From Streptomyces griseiscabiei (lineage in GTDB: Bacteria; Actinomycetota; Actinomycetes; Streptomycetales; Streptomycetaceae), in the NCBI RefSeq assembly GCF_020010925.1, contig NZ_JAGJBZ010000002.1, positions 3,100,001 to 3,164,000 of the forward strand: DNA of 64,000 nt, read 5' to 3'. Every line of letters starts with the position of its first letter. Position 1 is the first letter of the stretch. The position numbers and the translations under genes are program-made. This document shows positions 1 to 9,780 of this stretch, piece by piece. Below the pieces are notes generated by a model that had not been told where the DNA came from, searched no databases, and saw only the letters and a program-made list of their open reading frames with translations.

Positions 1-294
1 CGCCGCGAGATTGCCCCGCAGCAGCGAGTCGGCCTTCTTGAAGACCAGGGTGTCCACGGGTGCCGCCCGCAGCGCGTCGTGTACGCGCCGGGCCGCGTCG
101 GCCCCGGGCAGCTCGCGGCAGTCGAGATCGACGACGACGGTCTCGCCGTGCACGGGCGGGTCCCAGGGCGCGGGAGCGAGCACGATCCGGCCCGGACCGC
201 CGAGGGCCACCGCGGTCTCCGCCGCGCCGGAGAGGTCGTCGGCGAGCGCGAGCAGCGGCCGGGGCGCCCGCGTACGGCGGGGAGGAATGGACAT
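1..294 (-). CDS. Four-carbon acid sugar kinase (DUF1537 family), N-terminal part
   Basis: Only the first 98 codons are inside the window; the gene runs off the left edge. The ATG at 294 follows a GGAGG with 5-nt spacing. The N-terminus shows the family signature: LALADDLSGAAETAVALGG (DDL[TS]GA motif, about residues 13-31), then a VVVDLDCREL strand and VFKKADSLLRGNLAA, matching the K-x-DS-x-LRGN motif. Characterised relatives phosphorylate D- or L-threonate, erythronate or 3-oxo-tetronates with ATP in the cytoplasm. It is transcribed away from a transporter/aldolase operon, which suggests one sugar-acid pathway. The substrate cannot be read from this fragment. Confidence 0.82.
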   Translation of the reverse strand, partial: MSIPPRRTRAPRPLLALADDLSGAAETAVALGGPGRIVLAPAPWDPPVHGETVVVDLDCRELPGADAARRVHDALRAAPVDTLVFKKADSLLRGNLAA

Positions 295-370
295 GTCCGC
301 CTCCAAACGGTGTGCGCGACCGGCCGGCGCCGACCGGCAGGGTGGCCCGGCGTCAAATGATGACACGGAG

Positions 371-409
371 TGCGCGATTCGCGCGAGACCCCTTGCGTGA
401 TTCGCGCAA
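371..409. repeat. Two tandem 13-bp palindromic operator candidates
   Basis: GCGCGA-T-TCGCGC (372-384) is a perfect palindrome around one base. GCGTGA-T-TCGCGC (395-407) is a second copy with one mismatch. Their centres are 23 bp apart, close to two helical turns, as expected for cooperative dimer binding. They sit about 100 bp upstream of the transporter operon. Confidence 0.5.
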
Positions 410-422
410 CCGTGGAACGGTT
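408..422. repeat. 15-bp inverted repeat AACCGT-GGA-ACGGTT
   Basis: A perfect 6+6 bp inverted repeat with a 3-bp spacer directly abuts the second tandem palindrome. It has the size and symmetry of a LacI-, GntR- or IclR-type operator. Which family uses it cannot be told from the sequence. Confidence 0.45.
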
Positions 423-508
423 TCCGGCGCGACAGAAACCGATGGCGCCCCGCGAGAGCGGACGCCGTCCCGAGCCGGTCGCCGCACGAGAACCCCGAGA
501 GGTCGACG

Positions 509-2083
509 ATGACCCGAACTCCCCCGAGTGAGACGCCCAGCCGTCGCACCCTGCTGCGTTGGGGCGCGGCGGGCGGCGCCGGCCTCGCGCTCTCCCCCCT
601 GGCCGCCTGCGCCGGACCGACCGGAGCCCCCGGCCCCGGCACCCTCACGCTCGGGCTGAACCGCTCCCTGGTCAGCCTGGACAACAAGCTCAACCAGTTC
701 GACGCCGCGGTGACCGTGCAGCGGGCCGTACGGCAGGCCCTCACTGCCATCGGCCCGGACATGCGGCCCGGCCTGGTCCTCGCCGACCGGTTCGAGATGA
801 CCGCGCCCACCACCTGGAGCGTCCGGCTGCGCGACGGGATCCGCTACTCCGACGGCCGGCCCGTGACCGTCGAGGACGTGTCCACCGCCGTCCGCATGTA
901 CGGCGAGGTCGCCGGATCGTTCATCCTCGGGCTGTTCCCCGAACTCCCCGAGGTCGAGGCGACCGGCGAGCGCACCTTCCTGCTCCACACCCGCGCACCG
1001 GTGCCCGTCCTGGACCGGCTGATGGCCAACATCCTCATCACCCCCGCCGCGGACAACCGCCCCGAGGAACTCCGCTCCGGCGTCGGCACCGGCCCCTACC
1101 GGGTGACCGGCGCCGACAGCGGAGCCGGCGAGTACACCCTGGCCCGCGTCCCCGAGTACTGGGGGAAGCGACCCGCCGTCGACCAGGTCCGGGTCCGCTT
1201 CGTCCCGGAGGAGTCGAGCCGCGTCGTCTCCCTGCGCAGCGGTGAACTCGACGTCATCGACACCATCACCCCCGACTCCGCCGAGCAGCTCACCGGCCTG
1301 CCCGGGGTGCACCTGGAGGAGACCTCGGGGGTCAGGATCTGCCAGCTCTTCTACAACTTCCGCAAGCCGGGCAAGCACCCCCTGGCGGACCCCCGGGTAC
1401 GCCACGCGCTCACCTACGCCATCGACGGCGAGTCCCTCGTCCGGGACGTCCTCACCGGCTCGGCGGAGCAGGCCGAGGGTGTCGTCCCGCTCTCCCTCCA
1501 GGGCGCCGAACGCACCGGCCGCTACACCTACGACCCGGACCGGGCGCGGAAGTCGCTCAGCTCCCTCGGCGCGGACGGGCTGAAGGTCAGGATCATCTGG
1601 GAGTCGGGCGAGTTCGCCGCCGACGCCTCCGTCATGGAGGCCGTCGCGGAGATGCTGAAGGACGTCGGTGTCCGCGCCGACCTCCTGCAGTTCGAGCCGG
1701 GCGGCGACATCCTCAAGTGGCGTCAGGGCAAGGGCGGCGACTGGGACGTCATCGGCAACGGCTTCCCCGGACCCACCGGCCAGGCCGTCACCATGCTCCA
1801 GGCGATGTACGCCGGCACGGCCGAGGACGAACGCACCGGGGACGCGTTCATGGGCTACGTCATCCCCCGCATCGCCCGCCGGCTGTCCGCCGCGGCCACC
1901 GAGTCCGACGCCGCCACCCGGGACCGTGAGCTGGCCGCCGCCCAGCACGCCGTCTGGGACACCTGGCCCTGCCTGTGGGCCTTCGTGCCCAAGACCGTGC
2001 TCGCCCGCCGCACCCGCGTCGACGGCATCGGGCTGCTGCCGGTCAACTCCTACGACCTGTCGACCGTACGACTGGAGGGCTGA
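509..2083 (+). CDS. ABC transporter substrate-binding lipoprotein, family 5 (oligopeptide/oligosaccharide type)
   Basis: A 524-residue extracytoplasmic binding protein. The N-terminus combines a twin-arginine motif (SRRTLLRW, RR at 12-13) with a lipobox LAAC (Cys34), so it is predicted to be a Tat-exported lipoprotein. The body shows SBP_bac_5 features: VRLRDGIRYSDGRPVTVEDV at about residue 110, a GTGPYRV segment, and a C-terminal domain with FNFRKPGKHPLADPRVRHAL-like text. It is the first gene of an operon with permeases starting 3 bp downstream. Family 5 proteins bind peptides, nickel or oligosaccharides. The downstream aldolase and reductase point to a carbohydrate ligand, but this is inference. 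Confidence 0.9.
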   Translation: MTRTPPSETPSRRTLLRWGAAGGAGLALSPLAACAGPTGAPGPGTLTLGLNRSLVSLDNKLNQFDAAVTVQRAVRQALTAIGPDMRPGLVLADRFEMTAPTTWSVRLRDGIRYSDGRPVTVEDVSTAVRMYGEVAGSFILGLFPELPEVEATGERTFLLHTRAPVPVLDRLMANILITPAADNRPEELRSGVGTGPYRVTGADSGAGEYTLARVPEYWGKRPAVDQVRVRFVPEESSRVVSLRSGELDVIDTITPDSAEQLTGLPGVHLEETSGVRICQLFYNFRKPGKHPLADPRVRHALTYAIDGESLVRDVLTGSAEQAEGVVPLSLQGAERTGRYTYDPDRARKSLSSLGADGLKVRIIWESGEFAADASVMEAVAEMLKDVGVRADLLQFEPGGDILKWRQGKGGDWDVIGNGFPGPTGQAVTMLQAMYAGTAEDERTGDAFMGYVIPRIARRLSAAATESDAATRDRELAAAQHAVWDTWPCLWAFVPKTVLARRTRVDGIGLLPVNSYDLSTVRLEG

Positions 2084-2086
2084 GCC

Positions 2087-3016
2087 ATGCCGAAGTACCT
2101 CGCCCGCCGTCTCGGCCAGAGCCTGCTGACCGTGTTCATGACCCTGACCACGGTCTTCGTCCTGGTCCGGCTCGCCCCGGGCGACCCCGCCTCCGCCTAC
2201 GCGGGACCCACCGCCACCAGCGCAGACCTGGCTCTGGTCCGCGAACAGTTCGGCCTCGACAAGCCCCTGATCACCCAGTACGGGATCTTCCTGCGCGACC
2301 TGCTGAGCGGAGACCTCGGCACCAGCTACTCCTTCCACGAGTCCGCGCTCGGCGTGGTCCTCGACCGGATGCCGTACACGATCACGCTCTCCGTCGCGGC
2401 GATCGCCGTCACCGTGGCCGTCGCGGTCCCGCTGGGTGTGTGGATGGCCCGCCGCGCCGACACCTCACGCGAACTGGGCGCCAACGTCCTCACCATCGCC
2501 GGGCAGTCCATGCCGGACTTCTGGACCGGCGTGATGCTGCTGACCGTCTTCGCCGTCCTGCTGCCCGTGCTGCCCGCCTCCGGTTTCACCTCCTGGAGCG
2601 GGCTGATCCTGCCCACGGTCACCATCGCGATCCTCCAACTCGCCCTGATCTCACGCCTCGTACGACGGGAGATGACCACGGCGCTCGCCTCCCCGTACAT
2701 CACCGTCGCCCGCTCCCGCGGGGTCTCCGAACGCGCCCTGACCTGGCGCTACGGCCTCGCCAACTCGGCCGTGCCGCTGGTCACCGCCGTCGGCACCCGC
2801 TTCGCGGCGCTCCTCAACGGCGTCGTCGTGGTCGAGGTCGTCTTCGGCTGGCCCGGCGTCGGCTCCCTCGTCGTCCGCGCCCTGGAGACCCGCGACTACC
2901 CGCTCATCCAGGCCACCGTCCTGGTCACGGCGACCCTCGCCGTCCTCGTCCAACTCCTCGTCGACCTCGCCTACCCGCTCCTCGACCCGCGGGTACGACT
3001 CGGAAAGGCGGCCTGA
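2087..3016 (+). CDS. ABC transporter permease, OppB/DppB type
   Basis: A 309-residue inner-membrane protein with six expected membrane segments. The first (about residues 10-30) is followed by the large OppB-type external loop. The cytoplasmic EAA-like loop is recognisable near residues 200-225 (SPYITVARSRGVSERAL). The Dpp-type signature FGWPGVGSLVVRALETRDYPLIQ follows the EVVF helix. It starts 3 bp after the binding protein and ends 3 bp before the second permease, so the genes are co-transcribed. It forms the channel with the next gene product. Confidence 0.92.
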   Translation: MPKYLARRLGQSLLTVFMTLTTVFVLVRLAPGDPASAYAGPTATSADLALVREQFGLDKPLITQYGIFLRDLLSGDLGTSYSFHESALGVVLDRMPYTITLSVAAIAVTVAVAVPLGVWMARRADTSRELGANVLTIAGQSMPDFWTGVMLLTVFAVLLPVLPASGFTSWSGLILPTVTIAILQLALISRLVRREMTTALASPYITVARSRGVSERALTWRYGLANSAVPLVTAVGTRFAALLNGVVVVEVVFGWPGVGSLVVRALETRDYPLIQATVLVTATLAVLVQLLVDLAYPLLDPRVRLGKAA

Positions 3017-3019
3017 GCC

Positions 3020-3925
<906 letters not shown>

Positions 3926-3928
3926 GCC

Positions 3929-4774
3929 ATGAACCCGCTGCTGGAAGTCGAGGACCTCCAGATCGAACTGCTCACCCCGCACGGCGTCGTCCGCGCCGTC
4001 GACGGCGTCGGCTTCACCGTCGGACACGGCGAGACCGTCACCCTCATCGGCGAGTCCGGCTCCGGCAAGTCCACGACGGCGATGGGTGTGCTGCGGCTGC
4101 TCCCCGAGGGACTCGCCGTCCTCTCCGGCACGGCACGTATCGCCGGTGAGGACGTCGTCGCGGACCCCGGAGCCGCCCGCCGGGCCCGCGGCCACACCGT
4201 GTCCCTGATCCCCCAGGACCCGATGACCGCCCTCAGCCCCGTCCACACCGTCGGACGGCAACTGGGCGACGCCCTCCGCCTGCGCCACCCCGGCCTGTCC
4301 CGGGCCGACGCCCGCGAGCGCGGCACCCTCCTGCTCGACCAGGTACGGATCAGCAGGCCCGAGACACGCTGGAAGGCCTACCCGCACCAGTTCTCCGGCG
4401 GCATGCTGCAACGCATCCTCATCGCCGTCGCGCTCGCCGCCGAACCACGGCTGCTGATCGCCGACGAACCGACCTCCGCCCTCGACGCCACCGTCCAGGC
4501 CAGCGTGCTCGACCTGCTCATGGACCTCCAGGCACGCACCGGCGTGGGCATGCTGATGATCACCCACGACCTCGGCGTGGCCCGGCTGGTCTCCGACCGC
4601 ATCCATGTCATGAAGGAGGGCAGGTTCGTCGAGTCGGGACCGGCCGAGGACATCGTCGAGCGACCGGCACACCCCTACACCCAGAAGCTCCTCGCCGCCG
4701 TCCCGAGCCTCGGCCCCTGGGACGAGGACGAGGACGGATACGCGGGCCGGACCGCGCAGGGAGCCGCACGATGA
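3929..4774 (+). CDS. ABC transporter ATP-binding protein, OppD/DppD type
   Basis: A 281-residue cytoplasmic ATPase. Walker A is GESGSGKST (about residues 43-51), the Q-loop is LIPQDPMTALSP, the signature is FSGGMLQR, and Walker B is LLIADEPTSALD followed by the His switch ITHDLGVA. The C-terminal HPYTQKLLAAVP segment is the oligopeptide-family extension. It overlaps the next ATPase gene by 4 bp (ATGA). The two ATPases presumably form a heterodimer powering the importer. Confidence 0.93.
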   Translation: MNPLLEVEDLQIELLTPHGVVRAVDGVGFTVGHGETVTLIGESGSGKSTTAMGVLRLLPEGLAVLSGTARIAGEDVVADPGAARRARGHTVSLIPQDPMTALSPVHTVGRQLGDALRLRHPGLSRADARERGTLLLDQVRISRPETRWKAYPHQFSGGMLQRILIAVALAAEPRLLIADEPTSALDATVQASVLDLLMDLQARTGVGMLMITHDLGVARLVSDRIHVMKEGRFVESGPAEDIVERPAHPYTQKLLAAVPSLGPWDEDEDGYAGRTAQGAAR

Positions 4775-5655
4775 AGCAGACGACATCACAGGAACCGTTC
4801 CTCGCCGTCGAGGACCTCGTCGTCGACTACCCGACCCCGGCCGGGAACGTCCGCGCCGTCGACCACGTCAGCTTCAGCGTGCCGCGCGGCGGCTCGCTGG
4901 CCGTCGTCGGAGAGTCGGGCTGCGGCAAGTCGACCCTCGCCCGCGCGATCGTACGGCTGCTGAAGCCCGTGTCCGGGCGGATCGTGCTGGACGGCACCGA
5001 CCTCGCCGCACTGTCCGAGCGACGGCTGAGGCCGCTCAGACGCCGTGTCCAGATGGTGTTCCAGGACCCCTACGGCTCCCTCGACCCTCATCTGACCGCC
5101 GAGGAGATCGTGGCCGAACCGCTGCGCCTCGCGGGCGTCGGGGAACGGGCCGAACGGCACCGCCGCGCCGCCGCGCTCCTCGACCGCGTGGGACTCCCGG
5201 CGACCGCGCTGCAGCGACGGCCCGGCGAGTTCTCTGGCGGACAGCGCCAGCGCATCGGGATCGCCCGTGCTCTGGCCTCCGGCCCCGATCTGCTGGTGTG
5301 CGACGAGGCCACCTCGGCACTCGACGTCTCCGTACAGGCCCAGGTCCTCGATCTGCTGCGGGAGTTGCAGGCCGAGACCGGCACCACGTACATCGTCATC
5401 GCCCACCACCTCGGCGTGGTGCGCGAGATCAGCACCGAGGTCGTCGTCCTGCGGGCGGGACGCGTCGTCGAGAGCGGCCCCACCGCCGACGTGCTCGTCT
5501 CGCCCACCGACCCGTACACGCGCGCGCTGCGCCGGGCCGCCCTCGATCCCAAGGCGATCCACGGACTCAAACCCCGCGCCCCGGCGGCCACCACCGCGCC
5601 GCCGGAACCGTCTCGCACCCCCCTGACCGTCCCACCGGAAGGAACCGGCAAGTGA
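4771..5655 (+). CDS. ABC transporter ATP-binding protein, OppF/DppF type
   Basis: A 294-residue cytoplasmic ATPase, partner of the preceding one. Walker A is GESGCGKST, the Q-loop is MVFQDPYGSLDPHLT, the signature is FSGGQRQRIGIARAL, Walker B is LLVCDEATSALD and the His switch is IAHHLGVV (HH replaces the more usual HD). The C-terminal 30 residues are Pro/Ala/Thr rich and probably disordered. The stop overlaps the GTG of the aldo/keto reductase (GTGA at 5652), tying import to metabolism in one transcript. Confidence 0.93.
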   Translation: MKQTTSQEPFLAVEDLVVDYPTPAGNVRAVDHVSFSVPRGGSLAVVGESGCGKSTLARAIVRLLKPVSGRIVLDGTDLAALSERRLRPLRRRVQMVFQDPYGSLDPHLTAEEIVAEPLRLAGVGERAERHRRAAALLDRVGLPATALQRRPGEFSGGQRQRIGIARALASGPDLLVCDEATSALDVSVQAQVLDLLRELQAETGTTYIVIAHHLGVVREISTEVVVLRAGRVVESGPTADVLVSPTDPYTRALRRAALDPKAIHGLKPRAPAATTAPPEPSRTPLTVPPEGTGK

Positions 5656-6632
5656 CCACCGGCATCGCACTGCCGAACGTACCCGTGCCCCTGTCCCGTC
5701 TCGTCCTCGGCACCATGACGTTCGGCGACACCGTCGACCGGGCGGGCGCCGCGGACATGCTCGCGGCGGCGCTGGAGGCCGGCGTCACCGGCGTGGACAC
5801 CGCCAACGGCTACGCGGGCGGGGAGAGCGAACGCATCCTGGCCGGCCTGCTGCCCGCCCACCGCGACCGGATCGTGCTCGCCACCAAGGCCGGCATCCCC
5901 CACCCCGACCAGGGCGAGCACGCCCCGCTGTCCGCCGCCGGACTGCGGGCGGCCCTGGAGGGCAGCCTCAAGCGCCTGGGCACCGACCACGTCGACCTGT
6001 TCTATCTGCACCAGCCCGACCGGACCACGCCGCTGACGGAAACCCTCGCCACCGTCGCCGAGTTCGTCACCGAGGGCAAGGTCCGCGCGCTCGGCGTCTC
6101 CAACTTCGCCGCCTGGCAGATCGCCGAACTCGCCCGCACCGCCGACGAGGTGGGCGCCCCGCGCCCGGTCGTCGCCCAGCAGCTGCACAATCTGCTCGCC
6201 CGCCGGATCGAGGAGGAGTACGTCGAGTACGCGGCCGTCACCGGACTGCGCACCCTGGTCTACAACCCGCTCGGCGGCGGCCTCCTCACCGGACGGCACA
6301 GCTACGGGCAGGCCCCCGGGTCCGGCCGGTTCGGCGACTCGCGGCTCGCCGGGATGTACCGGCAGCGCTACTGGGACCCCCGCCTCTTCGACGCCGTCGC
6401 CGAACTGGCCCGGATCGCCGGCGAAGCGGGCGTCCCGCTCACCGAACTGGCGCTGCGCTGGCTCCTCGACCGCCCCTCCACCGACGCGCTGCTGCTCGGC
6501 GGTTCCCGGACCGCGCACCTGACCGCCAACCTCGCCGCCGCCCAGGCCGGCCCCCTGCCCGCCGATGTCACCGCCGCCTGCGACGCGGTCGGCGCGACCC
6601 TGCGCGGCCCCATGCCCGCCTACAACCGCTGA
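5652..6632 (+). CDS. Aldo/keto reductase
   Basis: A 326-residue cytoplasmic NAD(P)H-dependent oxidoreductase. The start is the GTG overlapping the upstream stop. The catalytic tetrad is readable: Asp49 and Tyr54 in GVDTANGY, Lys79 in LATKAG, His120 in YLHQPD. LKRLGTDHVDLFYLHQPD and GKVRALGVSNF are family hallmarks. The C-terminal SRTAHLTANLAA region is the expected cofactor site. It probably interconverts a carbonyl and an alcohol on the imported compound or a breakdown product. Position between the importer and the aldolase is the only evidence for that role. Confidence 0.9.
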   Translation: MTTGIALPNVPVPLSRLVLGTMTFGDTVDRAGAADMLAAALEAGVTGVDTANGYAGGESERILAGLLPAHRDRIVLATKAGIPHPDQGEHAPLSAAGLRAALEGSLKRLGTDHVDLFYLHQPDRTTPLTETLATVAEFVTEGKVRALGVSNFAAWQIAELARTADEVGAPRPVVAQQLHNLLARRIEEEYVEYAAVTGLRTLVYNPLGGGLLTGRHSYGQAPGSGRFGDSRLAGMYRQRYWDPRLFDAVAELARIAGEAGVPLTELALRWLLDRPSTDALLLGGSRTAHLTANLAAAQAGPLPADVTAACDAVGATLRGPMPAYNR

Positions 6633-6657
6633 GCCCCCTCTCCGCAGAAGGAACCCC

Positions 6658-7437
6658 ATGACCCCGGCAGAGTTCACCGCCGCCCTGCGCGCCCGCGAGC
6701 AACTCCTCGGCTACTGGTGCCTGTTGGACGCGCCCGTTGCCACCGAACGCATCGCCCGCCTCGGCTACGACTACATCGCCCTCGACGCCCAGCACGGCCT
6801 GTTCGGCTACTCCGGCATGCTCAACAACCTCCTCGCCGTCGACTGCCAGGGCTCCACCGCTGTCGGCCTCGTCCGGGTGGAGGCCAACGACCCCGGCCCG
6901 ATCGGCCGCGCCCTGGACGCGGGCGCCACCGGGGTGATCGTGCCCCTGGTCGACACGGCCGCACAGGCCGCCGAGGCCGTGGCCGCCGTCCGTTATCCCC
7001 CGCACGGCCGGCGCTCCTACGGACCGATGCGCTCGGCCCTGCGGATCGGCCCCGACCCGGCCGCCGCGCACGACGCCACGGTCGTCCTCGCCATGATCGA
7101 GACGGCGGAGGGACTGGCCGACGTCGAGGCGATCTGCGCGACCCCCGGCCTGGACGGCGTCTACGTCGGCCCCTCCGACCTGCGCCTCGCCCTCGGCGGC
7201 GCCACGTCCACGGACCCGGCCCTCGCCGACACCTTCGAGGCCGCGCTCGTCACCGTCCGCGAGGCGGCGGCCTCCGCCGGTATCGCCGCGGGCATCCACA
7301 ACCCGGACGGGGCGAGCGCCGCCAAGCGCCTCGCCGAGGGCTTCACCTTCGCGACCGTCGCCTGCGATCTGGTGCACCTGGAACAGAGCGCGCGCCGCCA
7401 CCTGTCCGCCGCCCGCACGCCCGGGGAGGCGCTGTGA
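6658..7437 (+). CDS. HpcH/HpaI family aldolase
   Basis: A 259-residue (beta/alpha)8 class II (metal-dependent) aldolase. The ATG at 6658 has an AGAAGGAA ribosome-binding site and sits 25 bp after the reductase. Active-site residues in family order: His46 (LDAQHG; relatives often have E where Q45 is), Arg73 (LVRVEAND), metal ligands Glu148 (MIETAEG) and Asp174 (GPSDL). GATGVIVPLV and RRSYGP also match the family. Relatives reversibly cleave 2-keto-3-deoxy-aldonates or similar acids to pyruvate plus an aldehyde. Together with the reductase and the sugar-acid kinase it suggests a sugar-acid degradation route. Confidence 0.9.
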   Translation: MTPAEFTAALRAREQLLGYWCLLDAPVATERIARLGYDYIALDAQHGLFGYSGMLNNLLAVDCQGSTAVGLVRVEANDPGPIGRALDAGATGVIVPLVDTAAQAAEAVAAVRYPPHGRRSYGPMRSALRIGPDPAAAHDATVVLAMIETAEGLADVEAICATPGLDGVYVGPSDLRLALGGATSTDPALADTFEAALVTVREAAASAGIAAGIHNPDGASAAKRLAEGFTFATVACDLVHLEQSARRHLSAARTPGEAL

Positions 7438-8654
7438 CCGACCACCTGTCCGAACTCTCCGACCTGTCCGCCACCGTCGACCGCACCGACACCACACTCC
7501 CGGCGCCGGCCGTACAGAACCACGCCGCCAACCTCACCGTCCTGCCCGGCGGCGACCTCGGCTGCGTCTGGTTCGGCGGCACCCAGGAAGGTGTGGCCGA
7601 CATCTGCGTCTGGTTCTCCCGGCTCACGCCCGGCGCCACCACCTGGACCGACCCGATCCGGCTCTCCGACGACCCGGCCCGCTCCGAGCAGAACCCCCTC
7701 CTCTTCCCCGCACCCTCCGGTGCCCTGTGGCTCCTGCACACCGCCCAGCGCGGCGGCGACCAGGACACCGCAGAGGTACGGCTCCGGGTCAGCCACGACA
7801 ACGGCGTCACCTGGGACGAGCCCCGCACCCTGTTCCCCGCGACGCCCGGGACCGGAGGTGTCTTCGTCCGCCAGCCACCCGTCCTCCTGCCCACCGGCCG
7901 ACTGCTGGTGCCCGTCTTCCGCTGCCGGACCACACCCGGCGAGAAGTGGTCCGGCGACCTCGACACCAGCGCGGTGATGATCAGCGGCGACCAGGGCGGC
8001 ACCTGGCGCGAGCAGCCCGTGCCCGGCTCCACCGGCCTCGTCCACATGAACGTCCACCCCCTCCCGGACAGCTCCCTCCTCGCCCTCTTCCGCAGCCGCC
8101 GCGCCGACGCCGTGCACCGGTCCGTGTCGCTGGACGACGGCGACACCTGGAGCGAGCCGCAGCCGCTCGACCTGCCGAACAACAACTCGTCGATCCAGTA
8201 CCTCCCCCTGACCGACGGCCGCCTCGCCCTCGTCTACAACCACAGCAGCGCCGCCGACGCCACCGCCCGCCGCGTCTCCCTCTACGACGAGATCGACGAC
8301 TCGGGCGCGCTCGGCGACAGCGGGGGAGAGGCCGCCCACGCGACACCCACGGCGGCCCGGCGGGACGTCGCGACGCCCACCGCGTCCACGGCCCTCGCGG
8401 CGGCGCCCGGCGCCTTCTGGGGTGCTCCCCGCGCCCCGCTCAGCCTCGCGCTCTCCTCCGACGCCGGCCTCACCTGGCCCCTGCGCACCGACCTCGTCAC
8501 CGGTGACGGTCACTGCCTCACCAACAACTCCCGCGACGGCCTCAACCGCGAGCTCTCCTACCCCTCGATAGCCCAGACCCCGGACGGCGCCGTCCACATC
8601 GCCTACACCCACCACCGCAAGGTCATCCGCCACATCCGCCTGGTCCTGCGGTAG
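7434..8654 (+). CDS. Sialidase-like BNR/Asp-box beta-propeller protein, cytoplasmic
   Basis: A 406-residue protein. The GTG start overlaps the aldolase stop (GTGA). Four Asp boxes of the form S-x-D-x-G-x-TW are visible: SHDNGVTWDEP, SGDQGGTWRE, SLDDGDTWSE and SSDAGLTWPL, diagnostic of a sialidase-type propeller (BNR_2 family). LPNNNSSIQYLPLTDGRLAL and RELSYPSIAQTPDG also recur in this family. There is no signal peptide, so it should act on an imported substrate. A low-complexity Ala/Thr insert (about residues 300-335) interrupts the fold. Whether it is a true sialidase or another glycosidase or lyase cannot be decided. Confidence 0.82.
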   Translation: MTDHLSELSDLSATVDRTDTTLPAPAVQNHAANLTVLPGGDLGCVWFGGTQEGVADICVWFSRLTPGATTWTDPIRLSDDPARSEQNPLLFPAPSGALWLLHTAQRGGDQDTAEVRLRVSHDNGVTWDEPRTLFPATPGTGGVFVRQPPVLLPTGRLLVPVFRCRTTPGEKWSGDLDTSAVMISGDQGGTWREQPVPGSTGLVHMNVHPLPDSSLLALFRSRRADAVHRSVSLDDGDTWSEPQPLDLPNNNSSIQYLPLTDGRLALVYNHSSAADATARRVSLYDEIDDSGALGDSGGEAAHATPTAARRDVATPTASTALAAAPGAFWGAPRAPLSLALSSDAGLTWPLRTDLVTGDGHCLTNNSRDGLNRELSYPSIAQTPDGAVHIAYTHHRKVIRHIRLVLR

Positions 8655-8789
8655 CGGCGGCGAGGCGGCAGCGGCCCTCAAACGCGGTCGCGCGCATGAC
8701 AGGGTTGCGACGAGAATGCCGTGGCGATGCCGGAACCCACCCGCGTCGCACCCACTCTCCAGCGCACCCACTCTCAGAGGAGCACTCCG

Positions 8790-9713
8790 ATGGCCGGCCC
8801 GCCGCACGCACACGCCAGCCTGGACGGCCTCGTGTGGGGCGATGCCTTCGGGGACGGCTGGTTCACGAGCTCCGACGAGAACGCCGAGGAGCTGTGGGGC
8901 GCGCGGACGCCACGCCCGAGTCCATGGCTGTGGACGGACGACTCCGCGATGGCCTTCGTGCTGTTCGCCCATCTGACGGCCCATGGTGAGGTCCGGCCGG
9001 ACGGGCTGGCGGAGGAGTTCGCCGCCGAGTACGAGCGGGACCCGGAGCGCGGGTACGGGCCGTCGATGCACGGTCTGCTCCGGGGCATTCGCGAGGGCGC
9101 GGACTGGCGGGCCGTCACCACGGCGCAGTTCGGCGGGCAGGGCTCCCACGGCAACGGTGCCGCGATGCGGGTCGCCCCCCTCGGAGCGTGGTTCCGGGAC
9201 GATCTGCCCCTCGCCGCCGAGCAGGCCCGGCTGTCCGCGCTGACCACGCACGCCCACCCCGAGGCCGTCGCCGGCGCCGTGGCCGTGGCCGTCGCGGCGG
9301 CACTGGCGGCCACCCACGAGGGGCCGGACACCCCGCCCCGCCCGGAGTTCCTGCGCGAGATCGCCGGCCATGTGCCGGACAGCGACGTCCGCTCCCGGCT
9401 GCTCGTGGCCGCGAACTTCTCCGACCGCACCTCGGTGCGCCACGCGGCGTCCGTGCTCGGCTCGGGGACGCTGATCTCGGCCCAGGACACGGTTCCCTTC
9501 GCCCTGTGGTCCGCCGCGGGACACCTGGACGACCTGACCGAGGCGCTCTGGCAGACCGTGGCCGGATGGGGCGACCGCGACACCACCTGCGCGATCGCGG
9601 GAGGCGTCGTCGCGGCCCACAGCGGTACGGCCCAGATCCCCGACGCATGGCGCGAAGCCCGCGAGGCCATCCCCGCCCGGAGCCGCTGGGACGCCGCCAC
9701 GGGCGTCCGGTAG
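8790..9713 (+). CDS. ADP-ribosylglycohydrolase family protein
   Basis: A 307-residue protein of the DraG/ARH family, which hydrolyses ADP-ribose bonds using two Mg ions. Metal-binding signatures appear in order: GLVWGDAFGD near the N-terminus, LWTDDSAMAFVL (TDD motif), GNGAAMRVAPLG, and DTTCAIAGGVVAA near the C-terminus. The ATG at 8790 follows AGAGGAG. An in-frame ATG at 8721 has no good ribosome-binding site and would add a non-conserved leader containing a duplicated 12-bp motif (8748-8759 and 8764-8775). It appears monocistronic and converges with an MFS gene. Confidence 0.86.
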   Translation: MAGPPHAHASLDGLVWGDAFGDGWFTSSDENAEELWGARTPRPSPWLWTDDSAMAFVLFAHLTAHGEVRPDGLAEEFAAEYERDPERGYGPSMHGLLRGIREGADWRAVTTAQFGGQGSHGNGAAMRVAPLGAWFRDDLPLAAEQARLSALTTHAHPEAVAGAVAVAVAAALAATHEGPDTPPRPEFLREIAGHVPDSDVRSRLLVAANFSDRTSVRHAASVLGSGTLISAQDTVPFALWSAAGHLDDLTEALWQTVAGWGDRDTTCAIAGGVVAAHSGTAQIPDAWREAREAIPARSRWDAATGVR

Positions 9714-9763
9714 GGCACGGTGCGGGCCGGACCCGGCGCGCGGAGCCGGTGCGGGGAGCAGGT

Positions 9764-9780
9764 GCGCGCGGTCAGCGCGC
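9764..9780. terminator. Possible hairpin between convergent genes
   Basis: GCGCGC-GGTCA-GCGCGC, with 6-bp arms, overlaps the end of the MFS gene in the 58-bp gap between the convergent ADP-ribosylglycohydrolase and MFS genes. It could act as a weak bidirectional terminator. No T tract is present. Confidence 0.3.

Larger units (their letters stand above)
295..508. promoter_or_regulatory. Shared promoter region of the catabolic locus
   Basis: A 214-bp gap lies between two divergent genes, the DUF1537 kinase (minus) and the substrate-binding protein (plus). It contains the three inverted-repeat sites listed separately and a GAGAGG ribosome-binding site just before the ATG at 509. No clear -35/-10 pair stands out. 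Coordinated control of both directions is an inference from the layout. No regulator gene is visible in the window; it may lie beyond the left edge. Confidence 0.6.

Noticed and set aside
353..2338. Minus-strand open frame of 661 codons across the binding-protein gene
   Set aside because: A GC-bias shadow with no recognisable motif; the plus strand encodes an obvious family-5 lipoprotein.
7434..8654. Secreted sialidase as a surface or virulence factor
   Set aside because: There is no signal peptide and the gene is coupled to a cytoplasmic aldolase; substrate processing inside the cell is more likely.
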